NCBI GenBank assembly: GCA_002256485.1
Contig: NNSG01000007.1
Span: forward strand, 106,219 to 170,218
DNA from: Fidelibacterota bacterium 408169
Lineage (GTDB): Bacteria; Fidelibacterota; Marinisomatia; Marinisomatales; TCS55
Length of the DNA stretch: 64,000 nucleotides
Reading direction: 5' to 3'
Part shown: piece after piece, positions 1 to 8,671 of the stretch
Layout: each line of letters starts with the position of its first letter
Numbering within the stretch: the first letter of the stretch is position 1
Notes under the pieces: model-generated
Told to the model about the DNA's origin: nothing
Database searches by the model: none
What the model saw: the letters and a program-made list of their open reading frames with translations, nothing else
Position numbers and translations under genes: made by a program

Positions 1-253
1 CATCATCTTTAGTGGAAAGGGAATTACTTCCTGTTACAGAAACATCTGCGCCGCCAGCGGCAAAGACTTTAGCTAGGTAAGCTGTTTTTGCTTCTAAATG
101 AATACAAACAAGTATGTTTAGTCCTTTGAATGGTTTTTCTCTTTTAAATTCTGATTCAATCTGGCGAAGGATGGGCATATTTCTACGAACCCAATCAATT
201 TTTCGTTTACCTTTTGAAGCAAAATCTAAATTTGTTATAATACTCTTTTTCAT
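1..253 (-). CDS. ahcY: S-adenosylhomocysteinase, N-terminal part (runs off window start)
   Basis: Reading the minus strand from an ATG at 253 gives about 84 residues before the window edge. They match the N-terminus of S-adenosylhomocysteine hydrolase: a K/R-rich IDWVRRNMP segment, then KGLNILVCIHLEAKTAYLA, AAGGADVSVTGSNSLSTKDD. The CIHLEAKTA stretch corresponds to the conserved substrate-domain motif (C-H-x-x-x-K-T-A) and GSNSLSTKDD to the conserved N-P-L-S-T-Q-D-D. The enzyme hydrolyses SAH to adenosine and homocysteine in the activated methyl cycle, in the cytoplasm. The catalytic and NAD-binding parts lie outside the window. Its closeness to mtnA and an MTA/SAH-type amidohydrolase suggests a locus for S-adenosylmethionine by-products. 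Confidence 0.9.
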   Translation of the reverse strand, partial: MKKSIITNLDFASKGKRKIDWVRRNMPILRQIESEFKREKPFKGLNILVCIHLEAKTAYLAKVFAAGGADVSVTGSNSLSTKDD

Positions 254-270
254 AATTTTGTTATATAATT

Positions 271-307
271 AAAAAGGGAAGACCCAACAAATGAATCTTC
301 CCTTTTT
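271..307 (-). terminator. Rho-independent terminator after the TonB-dependent receptor gene
   Basis: A perfect 12-bp inverted repeat, AAAAAGGGAAGA at 271-282 and TCTTCCCTTTTT at 296-307, encloses a 13-nt loop. Read on the minus strand the stem ends in a T tract. It sits 27 nt past the stop of the receptor gene and ahead of ahcY, so it probably ends receptor transcription. Confidence 0.75.
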
Positions 308-333
308 GTATTTAATCAGTCTTGTTATTAAGA

Positions 334-3300
334 TTAAAAGATATATCTTAATCCAATCTGTAATTGCCAGCGTGAAAAGGCACTTATATCATCGATGAAT
401 GTTTCTTCTACACCGTTGAAGTCCAATATCGGTTCTCCATCATCATCAAATTCACCAGAAAATGTTAAAGGAGCTAATGCGGCTTGATTTGCTATTTTTC
501 TAACACCCCAGCTATCATTAACCAAATTAGCAAAATTCAAAATATCAAAACTCAACTGGAATTTTCCAGCACTTGTATTGAATTCATTTAGAATTTTTAC
601 GTCAATATTGCTAAACCATGGATTAACTAAACCATTTCGTTCAGCAATTTTACCACGGTTTTCGCTTAAGTAAGGATCTTGGTCAATAAACGCATTTAAT
701 GCATCCCACTCGCTTGCATCTGCAAGTACAATATCATTTGCATCATTTGGAATGTAAATCAAGTCATTGGTATAGCTATCGCCATTTACGTCCCCTGCAT
801 ATACATGGGAGTAACGATTTCCACCAAAATAGTTATATCTATTACCTTCTGACATTTCAAAGAAAACGCCAAAGTTTGTAGACATATTTTCATTCCAGTT
901 CATGCGGTAATTGGCTGTACCAATAATACGATGACGTATTCCAAATTCTGATGGAGCTAATTGAGGATTATTTGGATCGCCTTGAACTGGCTGACCTTGC
1001 CATAATAATGAAGCAATTTCAGTCGACTTCAAGTTGTTTGTCGCATTGAGATATGTGTAAGCAGCACTTATATCTAATCCATTGCTTAAACTTTTACGAA
1101 GTTGAGCAGTCAAAGTGAGATTTGTTCCATTTTGATCTTCTGTATTATCAATGACATATGCACCGGCACCTTCACCTGGCCAGTACGCATTTAATTCATT
1201 GTTACCAAAACCGCCATAATATGGACGACCATCTTTAAGATATCTAACTGGTGCAACTAAATCAGCATTGCGCATATAAATGGCATTTAGATCTTTTCCG
1301 TACACCATTTCAAATGTTCCGACCATGTCTCCTGGAAGAGCCATATCAACGGCAATATTTGTTGTCCAGATTTGTGGCCATTCAAAATCATCTACCATAG
1401 CATTTAAATCAAATGATTGCTGTAAAGTGGATTGGCCTTCTCCAACTTCACTTGGGCGACCTTCACCATCATCAGTGACAACTGGATCATCGCCAGGTAA
1501 GTTAGAATTAGAGCCGGGATTGGATATAACATTACCGAGCCAAACAAAAGGTAAACGTCCGGTAAAGATACCGCTACCACCCCGAACCTGCATGGAACGG
1601 TCACCTTTAACATCCCAGTTAAAACCAAATCGTGGAGAATAAAGAGGTTTTGCGTCAGGAAGTTTTGCTTGATCCACAACTTCTGCATCGCCATTTTCAT
1701 CCAATAAACTCAAACTTGTGGAGTATGGATTTTCGACTGGTTGTGTATTATACTGGGGAATATCAACTCTTATTCCAAAAATAAGATTCAAGTTATCGCT
1801 GAAAGCCCACTCATCTTGCGCATAATATGCCATTTGGGAAATGTCAATCAATTCGCCTTTAAAATCACCGGAACCATTTAGTGCCCGGAAATCAACATTT
1901 GCTGGATTGCCTAATGTATCTAGTACAGTTGGATCCGTTGCCGCTAAGAAATCATCCACAGAATCAAAGGTTGTTAATCCTGTTGTAAATCCCAATCCAA
2001 AAAAGAAGTGTCGGAAAAGATTGAATGAATTAAAGAATTTGAAGTTTTCATAATTCACACCAGCAGTAATTACATGATCACCCATAAAGTAGGATAAATT
2101 GTTTGAAACCTGCAAAACATCCTGATCGAGAATGTTATGAATTGAAAAAGGTTCATGTCCTAATGTTGCATAGGCTAATCCTTCTTCACCAATTTGAATT
2201 GTTGGAAAATCTTCACTTTTTGGGCTTCTCCAATCGCGAAATTTATTCATACTGAAAAAGAACCTGTTTGCGATTTTTCCACCAAAAGTGCTATTTAATT
2301 CACCAGCGTAAGAATCCAGAACATTGTTAATTGTATAGCCACTGTTTTCGAAAGGAAGACTTGTGCTATTTGGACCGCGACCTGTATTATTGTAACTCAA
2401 TGCAATAAAGTGAGGAGGTAAATCTCGGCTTGCATCTAATCTGCTGTAGCGCAAACTTGCATTATGATTGGCGTTAATGTTCCAGTCTAATTTTAATAAC
2501 ATTTTGTCATTATTTGTTTCGTGATAATAACCTTCATAAGGACCTGTTTCATAGCCATATACATCTAACATTCTTTGAGAAATGGCATCCATGACATCTG
2601 CTGATACACGAGATTCACCAAATTCTACAACACCATCTCTGTCTGCTACAAAATTAGAACCTGGATCTGAACGACGTTCCATTTCATAATTTGCAAAGAA
2701 AAATACTTTATCTTTAATAATAGGACCACCAATTGAAATACCACTTTGATTAAAGGATAATTCAGGATTAGCTACTACATCATTTCCGGCGACAGAATTA
2801 CCAATGAACGATTCATTTCTATTATACGAATAGACTGAAGCTGTTAATGTGTTTGTTCCACTTTTTGTAACAGTATTAATTCCTGCGCCAGTGAATCCAC
2901 CTTCGCGTACATCGAAAGGAGCAACTGAAACTTGCACCTGATCTACAGCATCAAAGGAAACTGGCTCAGCATTTGTTTGTCCACCTGGAGCTGGATCATC
3001 CAGTCCAAATGGGTTATTAAAATAAGAACCATCAAGTGAAATATTATTGTAAAGCCAATTTCGTCCACCGAAGCTGAAGTTTCCATCACTACGTGGATCT
3101 AAACGAGTTAAATCTCGAGTACTACGTTTGATTGAAGGTAATTGGTCAACTTGATCAGAACTTATAAATGTTGCTGCTCCTGTACGGTCGCCATTCATTA
3201 CATTGTCCATTTCAGCAGTGACGGCAATACCGGCCATTTCAATAGCTTCCTGGGTTAACGTAAAGTTCATCCGTTCTGTTACGCCTAAACTTAGAGCAAC

Positions 3301-3591
3301 ATTTTCAACTGATTGACTTTTGTATCCAATATAGGATACAGTTACAGTATAAGGACCACCTACTTTCATGTTCAATATAGTGTATGCACCACTTGTTCGA
3401 GTCGCCGCTCCATATTGTGTGCCGGTGGGCGTGTATACTGCAACAACATTAGCGCCCGCTAAAACATTTCCATCTCCATCACTTACAGATCCACTTAAAC
3501 CAGCGGTTGTAACACCTTGTGCCATCAAGAAGGAAATGCTAAAAAGGGCTATGGATAAAATATACCCAATTGATCTTTTATGATTTTTCAT
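334..3591 (-). CDS. TonB-dependent outer-membrane receptor, Oar-like, with N-terminal carboxypeptidase-regulatory-like domain
   Basis: This 1085-residue protein has a signal peptide (about residues 1-25, ending SFLMAQ). A carboxypeptidase-regulatory-like beta-sandwich follows at about 30-112, with SGSVSDGDGNVLAGANVVA as its opening strand. A plug domain covers about 115-245, with VDQVQVSVAPFDVREGGFTG and TVTKSGTN typical of Oar-type receptors. A long beta-barrel follows, ending in the outer-membrane signature LRYIF with terminal Phe. Proteins of this type import large substrates or bind surface ligands, driven by TonB. The substrate cannot be told. It is transcribed alone: a divergent promoter region lies at 3592-3800 and a terminator downstream. 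Confidence 0.9.
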   Translation of the reverse strand: MKNHKRSIGYILSIALFSISFLMAQGVTTAGLSGSVSDGDGNVLAGANVVAVYTPTGTQYGAATRTSGAYTILNMKVGGPYTVTVSYIGYKSQSVENVALSLGVTERMNFTLTQEAIEMAGIAVTAEMDNVMNGDRTGAATFISSDQVDQLPSIKRSTRDLTRLDPRSDGNFSFGGRNWLYNNISLDGSYFNNPFGLDDPAPGGQTNAEPVSFDAVDQVQVSVAPFDVREGGFTGAGINTVTKSGTNTLTASVYSYNRNESFIGNSVAGNDVVANPELSFNQSGISIGGPIIKDKVFFFANYEMERRSDPGSNFVADRDGVVEFGESRVSADVMDAISQRMLDVYGYETGPYEGYYHETNNDKMLLKLDWNINANHNASLRYSRLDASRDLPPHFIALSYNNTGRGPNSTSLPFENSGYTINNVLDSYAGELNSTFGGKIANRFFFSMNKFRDWRSPKSEDFPTIQIGEEGLAYATLGHEPFSIHNILDQDVLQVSNNLSYFMGDHVITAGVNYENFKFFNSFNLFRHFFFGLGFTTGLTTFDSVDDFLAATDPTVLDTLGNPANVDFRALNGSGDFKGELIDISQMAYYAQDEWAFSDNLNLIFGIRVDIPQYNTQPVENPYSTSLSLLDENGDAEVVDQAKLPDAKPLYSPRFGFNWDVKGDRSMQVRGGSGIFTGRLPFVWLGNVISNPGSNSNLPGDDPVVTDDGEGRPSEVGEGQSTLQQSFDLNAMVDDFEWPQIWTTNIAVDMALPGDMVGTFEMVYGKDLNAIYMRNADLVAPVRYLKDGRPYYGGFGNNELNAYWPGEGAGAYVIDNTEDQNGTNLTLTAQLRKSLSNGLDISAAYTYLNATNNLKSTEIASLLWQGQPVQGDPNNPQLAPSEFGIRHRIIGTANYRMNWNENMSTNFGVFFEMSEGNRYNYFGGNRYSHVYAGDVNGDSYTNDLIYIPNDANDIVLADASEWDALNAFIDQDPYLSENRGKIAERNGLVNPWFSNIDVKILNEFNTSAGKFQLSFDILNFANLVNDSWGVRKIANQAALAPLTFSGEFDDDGEPILDFNGVEETFIDDISAFSRWQLQIGLRYIF

Positions 3592-3800
3592 TTTATAATT
3601 CCTTGGTTTGTTTGTTGATTATTATTTTTAAATATAAATGTTTTGAACCGGGCCTAATTTTAATAATAAACTAGGTGAATATGATACGAAAATTCTAGAG
3701 GTTTCCAACATTTATTTATTTTGGGAATGATAGTTAAGAAGTTCATTGTAAAATGTAATTTAATTATCTTAAAAAATAATAAATAGGATACTAAACTAAA

Positions 3801-4829
3801 ATGATAATAAACGGAAAACAGTACCAAACGATTTGGATGGAAGGAAATACCATCCACACAATCGAACAAAACAAACTACCAGAAGAATTCGAAATTATTA
3901 CGATTGATACTTTGGAAGATGTAGCTAAATCCATTTCAACTATGATTATTCGGGGAGCACCCGCAATCGGAGCAATGGGCGCTTTTGGATTAGCGCAAGC
4001 TATCCAAAAAATGGAAGTACCCAACAAAGTGGATATTACAAATGTTCGAGACTTTCTATTTGAATCACGACCAACTGCATACGATCTTCAGCATGGATTA
4101 GATTTTGTTGTTAATGAAACGCTATCTCGATCTGAACCCGCAATAATGAAAAAAACAGCTATGGAATCAGCGCAATCATATGTAGATGCATCGGCTGAAG
4201 CATGCCGTAAAATTGGAGAATATGGAAATACAATAGTACAAGATGGTGATAAATTACTCACCCATTGTAATGCAGGCGCATTAGCCACCGTTGATTATGG
4301 AACAGCACTAGCTCCAATGCGTATCGCTCATGAGAATGGAAAAAACATTTTTATATTCGTTGATGAAACGAGACCAAGGCTTCAGGGCGCAAAACTCACC
4401 GCTTTTGAATTACACGAAGAAGGTATCCCGCATGCGGTAATTGCTGATAATGCTGCAGGTTTTTTTATGGCTCGCGGGGATGTAGATATGGTTATTACCG
4501 GGACTGATCGTGTTGCCTCCAATGGAGATGTTGCAAATAAAATTGGAACATACGAAAAAGCAGTGGTTGCACATGAAAATGGAATTCCTGTTTATATCGC
4601 CGCCCCTATTTCAACGATTGATTTTACCTGCCCAACGGGTAAAGATATTCCAATCGAAGTAAGGGATGAAAATGAAGTACTGGATGTGAATGGGTTGAGA
4701 GTTGTTTCTCAAGGAAGCGGAGCGCTAAACCCCGCATTTGATGTTACGCCTGCAAAATATATTACAGGAATTATTACGGAGCAGGGGATTTTTAACCCCA
4801 GCGAATTAGATAAAATATTTAGGCTTTAA
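3801..4829 (+). CDS. mtnA: S-methyl-5-thioribose-1-phosphate isomerase
   Basis: The enzyme isomerises 5-methylthioribose-1-phosphate to 5-methylthioribulose-1-phosphate in methylthioadenosine salvage. At 342 residues it has the usual length. Visible motifs are IIRGAPAIGAMGAFG (residues 49-63), the catalytic Cys156 in THCNAGALAT, the catalytic Asp236 in ITGTDRVASNGDVANKIGTY, and the C-terminal PISTIDF loop. The closest alternative family, the eIF2B-alpha-like ribose-1,5-bisphosphate isomerases, shares the fold, but overall similarity here favours MtnA. The start ATG is preceded by AGGATA. The gene converges on the class II aldolase gene with 5 nt between the two ends. That aldolase could act on the MtnA product. 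Confidence 0.93.
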   Translation: MIINGKQYQTIWMEGNTIHTIEQNKLPEEFEIITIDTLEDVAKSISTMIIRGAPAIGAMGAFGLAQAIQKMEVPNKVDITNVRDFLFESRPTAYDLQHGLDFVVNETLSRSEPAIMKKTAMESAQSYVDASAEACRKIGEYGNTIVQDGDKLLTHCNAGALATVDYGTALAPMRIAHENGKNIFIFVDETRPRLQGAKLTAFELHEEGIPHAVIADNAAGFFMARGDVDMVITGTDRVASNGDVANKIGTYEKAVVAHENGIPVYIAAPISTIDFTCPTGKDIPIEVRDENEVLDVNGLRVVSQGSGALNPAFDVTPAKYITGIITEQGIFNPSELDKIFRL

Positions 4830-4834
4830 AAAAA

Positions 4835-5482
4835 CTATTTATAAACCTGTCCATAATTTTTAAATAGTTCTACCATTTTTTCCATTTCTTCATCTGATAA
4901 AATAATTGGGTCTCCAATTGATTTTGCTTTAACATAAAGTTCGGATATATATTCAATTTGTTCTGCAATATAAACTGCATTTTGAATATTTTCGGCCCCA
5001 GCAATTAGACCATGGTTTGCTAGAAGGGCTGCCTTTCTTCCTTTCAGGGCTTTCAGTACATTTTTAGCTAGATCCATAGTTCCAAAAGTAGCATAGTTAG
5101 CACATCTAACATTTTTCCCGCCAGCAACTGCAATCATATAGTTTATTGCTGGTAAATCTTCGCCTAAGCAAGCAACTGTAGTCGCATAAATCGTATGGGC
5201 ATGAATAATTGCTTCAATATCGCTTCTATTATTATAGACCATCAAATGCATCTGTAATTCGCTAGATGGCTTGAGACCTTCTATTAATTGTCCATTTAAA
5301 TCGACAATAGATATATCATCAAGGCGTAGTTCATCAAATCTGACTCCGGAAGGTGAAATGGCGATTAACTTTTCAATTTTGTTAATAATACTAATATTGC
5401 CTGAAGTACCATTTGTTAATCCAGTATTTAAAATCTTTTGGTAGTAACTGTATAAATCTTCTCTTTCTTTTATAAGTAACAT
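4835..5482 (-). CDS. Class II aldolase/adducin family protein, candidate methylthioribulose-phosphate aldolase
   Basis: Class II aldolases use a His-bound metal to cleave sugar phosphates. The motifs are TNGTSGNIS (phosphate loop), SPSGVRFDEL, the acidic SSELQMHL, the metal ligands HAHTIYAT, and NHGLIAG. The frame opens earlier, at 5545, but that would overlap the upstream gene by 62 nt. I chose the ATG at 5482 because it lies 1 nt after the upstream stop (TAGAATG) and gives a normal length of 215 residues. Next to mtnA, it could cleave 5-methylthioribulose-1-phosphate to DHAP and methylthioacetaldehyde, as in the DHAP shunt, or act as an MtnB-type dehydratase. L-fuculose-phosphate aldolase is another reading from family resemblance alone. 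Confidence 0.75.
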   Translation of the reverse strand: MLLIKEREDLYSYYQKILNTGLTNGTSGNISIINKIEKLIAISPSGVRFDELRLDDISIVDLNGQLIEGLKPSSELQMHLMVYNNRSDIEAIIHAHTIYATTVACLGEDLPAINYMIAVAGGKNVRCANYATFGTMDLAKNVLKALKGRKAALLANHGLIAGAENIQNAVYIAEQIEYISELYVKAKSIGDPIILSDEEMEKMVELFKNYGQVYK

Positions 5483-5483
5483 T

Positions 5484-6737
5484 CTATCCTTTAACAAGCC
5501 GGTCAGAGGCTTCTTTAAAATGATTAACAACATTTTGTTCATCATTTACCCGACCATTTTCCATAAGAATATTCCCTTTTGAAATGGTTGTATCAATACA
5601 CCCGCCATGAGCAGAATAGACAAGGTTCGGAATTAGATGATGATTTGGAATTAGATGAATATTTTGAAGATCTACCAAAAGAAGGTCCGCCGATTTTCCC
5701 ACTACAATTTCACCCATGTTTAAATCAAAGAGCTCAGCACTCCCTTTTGTAGCCAAATAAAAAGCTTCTTTTGCAGGCATAATAGTTGGGTTTTGGCTGG
5801 ATGATTTTTGTAATAATGTAGCCATTTTCATTTCATCAAGCATATCTACATTATTATTAGATGCAACTCCATCTGTAGCAAGCCCCATTCGTACGCCAGC
5901 ATTTTTCATGCGCTGATACGGGAAAACACCTGATGCCAACTTCATATTTGATGTAGGACAGTGAATGACTCCCACATTTTTATCAGTAAGTTTTTGAATT
6001 TCTTCATCTGTTACCCAATTCACATGAGCGGCTAATAGATGACTTCCCAACATATTTAAACTATCTAAATAATCAACAGGACGCATGCCAGTTTGAGTGA
6101 CCCATTCATCAACTTCTTTTTTCGTTTCAGAAAGATGCATATGAATTTTTAACCCATGATCTTTTGCAAAATCCCTCGCCCATAAAACGCCCGCTTCTGA
6201 AACGGTGTACAGCGCATGAATTCCAATTGTGAAAGACACATTTGGTTCATATTTATTTTTTCGATGAAATAAATCAACTTGTTCAGTGATTTGTTTTTTG
6301 GATAATTCTTCATCACCCAGATCAATGAATGCACTTGATAAATGGGCATTAATACCTGAATCCATCACTGCTTGAGCCGACCCGTCATAATGCCAGTACA
6401 TATCATTAAAATGGGTGGTTCCCGATTTGATCATTTCTATGGCAGCAAGTCGTGTTCCCCAATAGACATCTTCTTCTGTAATATTTTTTTCAAAAGGCCA
6501 AATTTTATTTTCCAACCAATCGTGTAATTCCAGATCATCTGCATAGGATCTCATTAACGTCATAGCGCTATGTGTGTGCGCATTTACAAAAGATGGGATA
6601 GCAGCTTTATTTTTTCCTTCAATTATTTCATCTGCATGATTTGTTAAATTTGTACCAAGTGATTGAATGAGCCCGTCGCGAACAAAAATATCAGTTTCAT
6701 TATCGTTCAGAAGAACATTTTTGATTAGAAGGCTCAT
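5484..6737 (-). CDS. Amidohydrolase, probable 5-methylthioadenosine/S-adenosylhomocysteine deaminase
   Basis: This is a 417-residue metallo-dependent hydrolase of the MtaD/TrzN/AtzA branch. Metal ligands are seen in VNAHTHSAM, in IHMHLSET (which also carries the MTA/SAH-type Glu), in LAAHVNWV and in ATDGVASNNN. The last Asp is the catalytic base. SGTTHFNDMYWH is characteristic of the branch. The likely reaction is deamination of MTA and/or SAH to the inosine analogue. The position directly upstream of the aldolase and beside mtnA and ahcY supports this over a chlorohydrolase or guanine deaminase role, but the substrate is inferred. The ATG at 6737 is followed by the expected short N-terminal beta-strand domain. 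Confidence 0.8.
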   Translation of the reverse strand: MSLLIKNVLLNDNETDIFVRDGLIQSLGTNLTNHADEIIEGKNKAAIPSFVNAHTHSAMTLMRSYADDLELHDWLENKIWPFEKNITEEDVYWGTRLAAIEMIKSGTTHFNDMYWHYDGSAQAVMDSGINAHLSSAFIDLGDEELSKKQITEQVDLFHRKNKYEPNVSFTIGIHALYTVSEAGVLWARDFAKDHGLKIHMHLSETKKEVDEWVTQTGMRPVDYLDSLNMLGSHLLAAHVNWVTDEEIQKLTDKNVGVIHCPTSNMKLASGVFPYQRMKNAGVRMGLATDGVASNNNVDMLDEMKMATLLQKSSSQNPTIMPAKEAFYLATKGSAELFDLNMGEIVVGKSADLLLVDLQNIHLIPNHHLIPNLVYSAHGGCIDTTISKGNILMENGRVNDEQNVVNHFKEASDRLVKG

Positions 6738-6779
6738 CGATTTTTGTTTATAAAATTATAATTGCGTAATAAGATAAAG

Positions 6780-7454
6780 CTATTCTTTATAACCAATGGA
6801 GTCAAAAGGATTAACCAGGGTAGTTGTTATATTCTTCAAGTGAGCTCCAATACGTTTTAAGTATCGGGCATATAAGGCAATTGAAGCCGTTCGAGATTCC
6901 CCTCCAAAATGGAGTTCATTTTTTAGAATTCCATTTACTATATCATCAGATTTCCCGGTCATTTGTTCTTTATATCCCTTCATGAGTGATTGGGCAATTT
7001 CTGTATCTTGAGCGTGAATTGCTTGTATCGTTTTTTCAAAACGACTTTTTACTTCTTCTTCAATCATGGCCAAATCTTCAGAAATTTCGGAAGAAATTAT
7101 GGATTGTTCATGGTTAATTGTTAAATCGAGGATATTCTTGCAGTAATCACCAATGCGCTCGATATCTACCACCATATTGATGAGAATAAGCCCATCGGCC
7201 ATGTCGGATGTATCTTGTTCAACAGCATAATGGGTTAAAACTTTCCGCCTGACTTCACGTTGAAATTCATTGATCTCCTTATCACGCTTTTTTAATGCTT
7301 TAAGGGTATCAATATTTTCACCTTTTTGTAAATAGACCAACGCTTGCTGAAAAATTTCATAGGAAAGATTTAGCATTTTATATGACTCATCCCAAGACTG
7401 GGACAAAAGGTCTTCAGCTTTCCAAAGATTAATGATGTCTTTAAACAATGTCAT
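6780..7454 (-). CDS. PhoU-domain protein, partner of the Na/Pi transporter
   Basis: A 224-residue all-helical protein with PhoU-like repeats: LKALKKRDKEINEFQREVRRKV, then INMVVDIERIGDYCKNILDLT. The second repeat ends in YLKRIGAHLKNITTTLVNP. The E/D-x-x-R-I-G-D and R-I-G-x-H patterns are the usual PhoU metal-site helices. It starts 3 nt after the stop of the NptA-type transporter gene and is surely co-transcribed. In many NptA proteins the PhoU domain is the C-terminal part of one polypeptide. Here it is a separate gene, so it probably docks on the transporter and gates it. Confidence 0.82.
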   Translation of the reverse strand: MTLFKDIINLWKAEDLLSQSWDESYKMLNLSYEIFQQALVYLQKGENIDTLKALKKRDKEINEFQREVRRKVLTHYAVEQDTSDMADGLILINMVVDIERIGDYCKNILDLTINHEQSIISSEISEDLAMIEEEVKSRFEKTIQAIHAQDTEIAQSLMKGYKEQMTGKSDDIVNGILKNELHFGGESRTASIALYARYLKRIGAHLKNITTTLVNPFDSIGYKE

Positions 7455-7457
7455 AGT

Positions 7458-8609
7458 TTACCTCACGAGGAAAATTAAGCTTAATGGTACGATGAAAAAC
7501 ACAATCAAAATGTATAAAATTGGAAAAATTCTATTTTGAATCGCAATTTCTGCGAACCATTCAGACAAATTGATTGGAATCATCCTAATTTTTTCAACCG
7601 GCCAGATTAATAATATACCGTAAATATTAAACATTAAATGAGCAAAAGCGACTGATAAGGGTGCAATTGTTCCTGAAACCAAGCTGGCTAATAATGCAGT
7701 GACAGTCGTACCAATATTGGCTCCTAACATATAAGGAAAAATCTGGCGCAAGTGCAGAACCCCTGCACCGGCCAAGGGAATTACCAGTGAGGTTGTAATT
7801 GAGCTGCTCTGAACAAGGATTGTAATAAATATACCAAAGATTAAAGCCCGTCCGGCAGTTTTGAAAATATGGGAGTCAAAAAATGCTTCAAGTCGATGCA
7901 TGACCAAACTGCGTATCAATTTTGTTAAATAACGTAAGGACAGAAATAATAATAATAGTGCAGCAATCAATAAGATCCAGTTATAATTAATAATTTCCTG
8001 TTGTTTGAATATGTCCTTTATCCAGGAAACTGCAGGTTTGGTAATCAATTTGATGGGACTATTGAATGAAAAGGATTCTGTTCCAATTAAAAGTTCCGCT
8101 AACCAGCTTGCGCTCTTGTTGATCAACCCAAACAACATTTCCAAAGGCAATAAAATTAACACGGAAACGACGTTAAAAAAATCATGGACGATGGAAGCAG
8201 AAAACGCGCGCCGAAATTCGTTTTTATTTACAATGTGTCCAAGTGAAACAATAGTGTTGGTAATGCTTGTTCCAATATTTGCACCCATTATATATGGAGT
8301 TGCGGCTGCAACAGCAATACGAGGATCATCGCCAAATGTTCCGGCGGCAACCATTCCTACGATTAATGATGTAGTTGTGGAAGAACTTTGAATTAAACTA
8401 GTGGCGAGAATACCAATAAAAAGGCCGATAAGCGGCCCGGCATTGCTTTGGATCAGCTGAACAGCAAATCCTTTACCCATGCCTTTAAAGGCACTGCCAA
8501 TCATACCGATGCTAACCAGAAATAGATAAAGGATAGCAATGATTGCTATTGTTTTGAGTATTGTGTCACCTTGCGGTGATTTTAGTTCGCCCGCGGCTTT
8601 TGATTCCAT
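7458..8609 (-). CDS. Na+/phosphate cotransporter, NptA/PNaS family, without fused PhoU domain
   Basis: This 383-residue membrane protein has two inverted Na/Pi-cotransporter repeats. Each repeat carries the Q-S-S-S-(T/I)-T family signature: LIQSSSTTTSLIVGM in the first half and LVQSSSITTSLVIPL in the second. Each is followed by a matching glycine motif, MGANIGTSITNT and LGANIGTTVTAL. About 8-10 hydrophobic helices are visible. The family moves phosphate in with sodium at the cytoplasmic membrane. It lies between fadN and the PhoU gene on the same strand, 62 nt after fadN, so it may share the long minus-strand transcript. Confidence 0.88.
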   Translation of the reverse strand: MESKAAGELKSPQGDTILKTIAIIAILYLFLVSIGMIGSAFKGMGKGFAVQLIQSNAGPLIGLFIGILATSLIQSSSTTTSLIVGMVAAGTFGDDPRIAVAAATPYIMGANIGTSITNTIVSLGHIVNKNEFRRAFSASIVHDFFNVVSVLILLPLEMLFGLINKSASWLAELLIGTESFSFNSPIKLITKPAVSWIKDIFKQQEIINYNWILLIAALLLLFLSLRYLTKLIRSLVMHRLEAFFDSHIFKTAGRALIFGIFITILVQSSSITTSLVIPLAGAGVLHLRQIFPYMLGANIGTTVTALLASLVSGTIAPLSVAFAHLMFNIYGILLIWPVEKIRMIPINLSEWFAEIAIQNRIFPILYILIVFFIVPLSLIFLVR

Positions 8610-8671
8610 TCCCGTTTAATTATTCAATACGGAATTTATAGTCTCAAATGAGTTACTTTATATTAATAAAT

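Noticed and set aside
1404..1700. Long open frames lying inside the TonB receptor gene on either strand
   Set aside because: They lack family similarity and ribosome sites, and follow the codon pattern of the real gene in another frame.
3592..3800. Non-coding RNA or small gene in the divergent region
   Set aside because: No open frame with a ribosome site and no strong hairpin seen; it looks like a plain AT-rich divergent promoter.
5484..5545. Longer N-terminus of the class II aldolase from 5545
   Set aside because: It would overlap the amidohydrolase by 62 nt and adds a non-conserved tail; ATG 5482 fits spacing and length.
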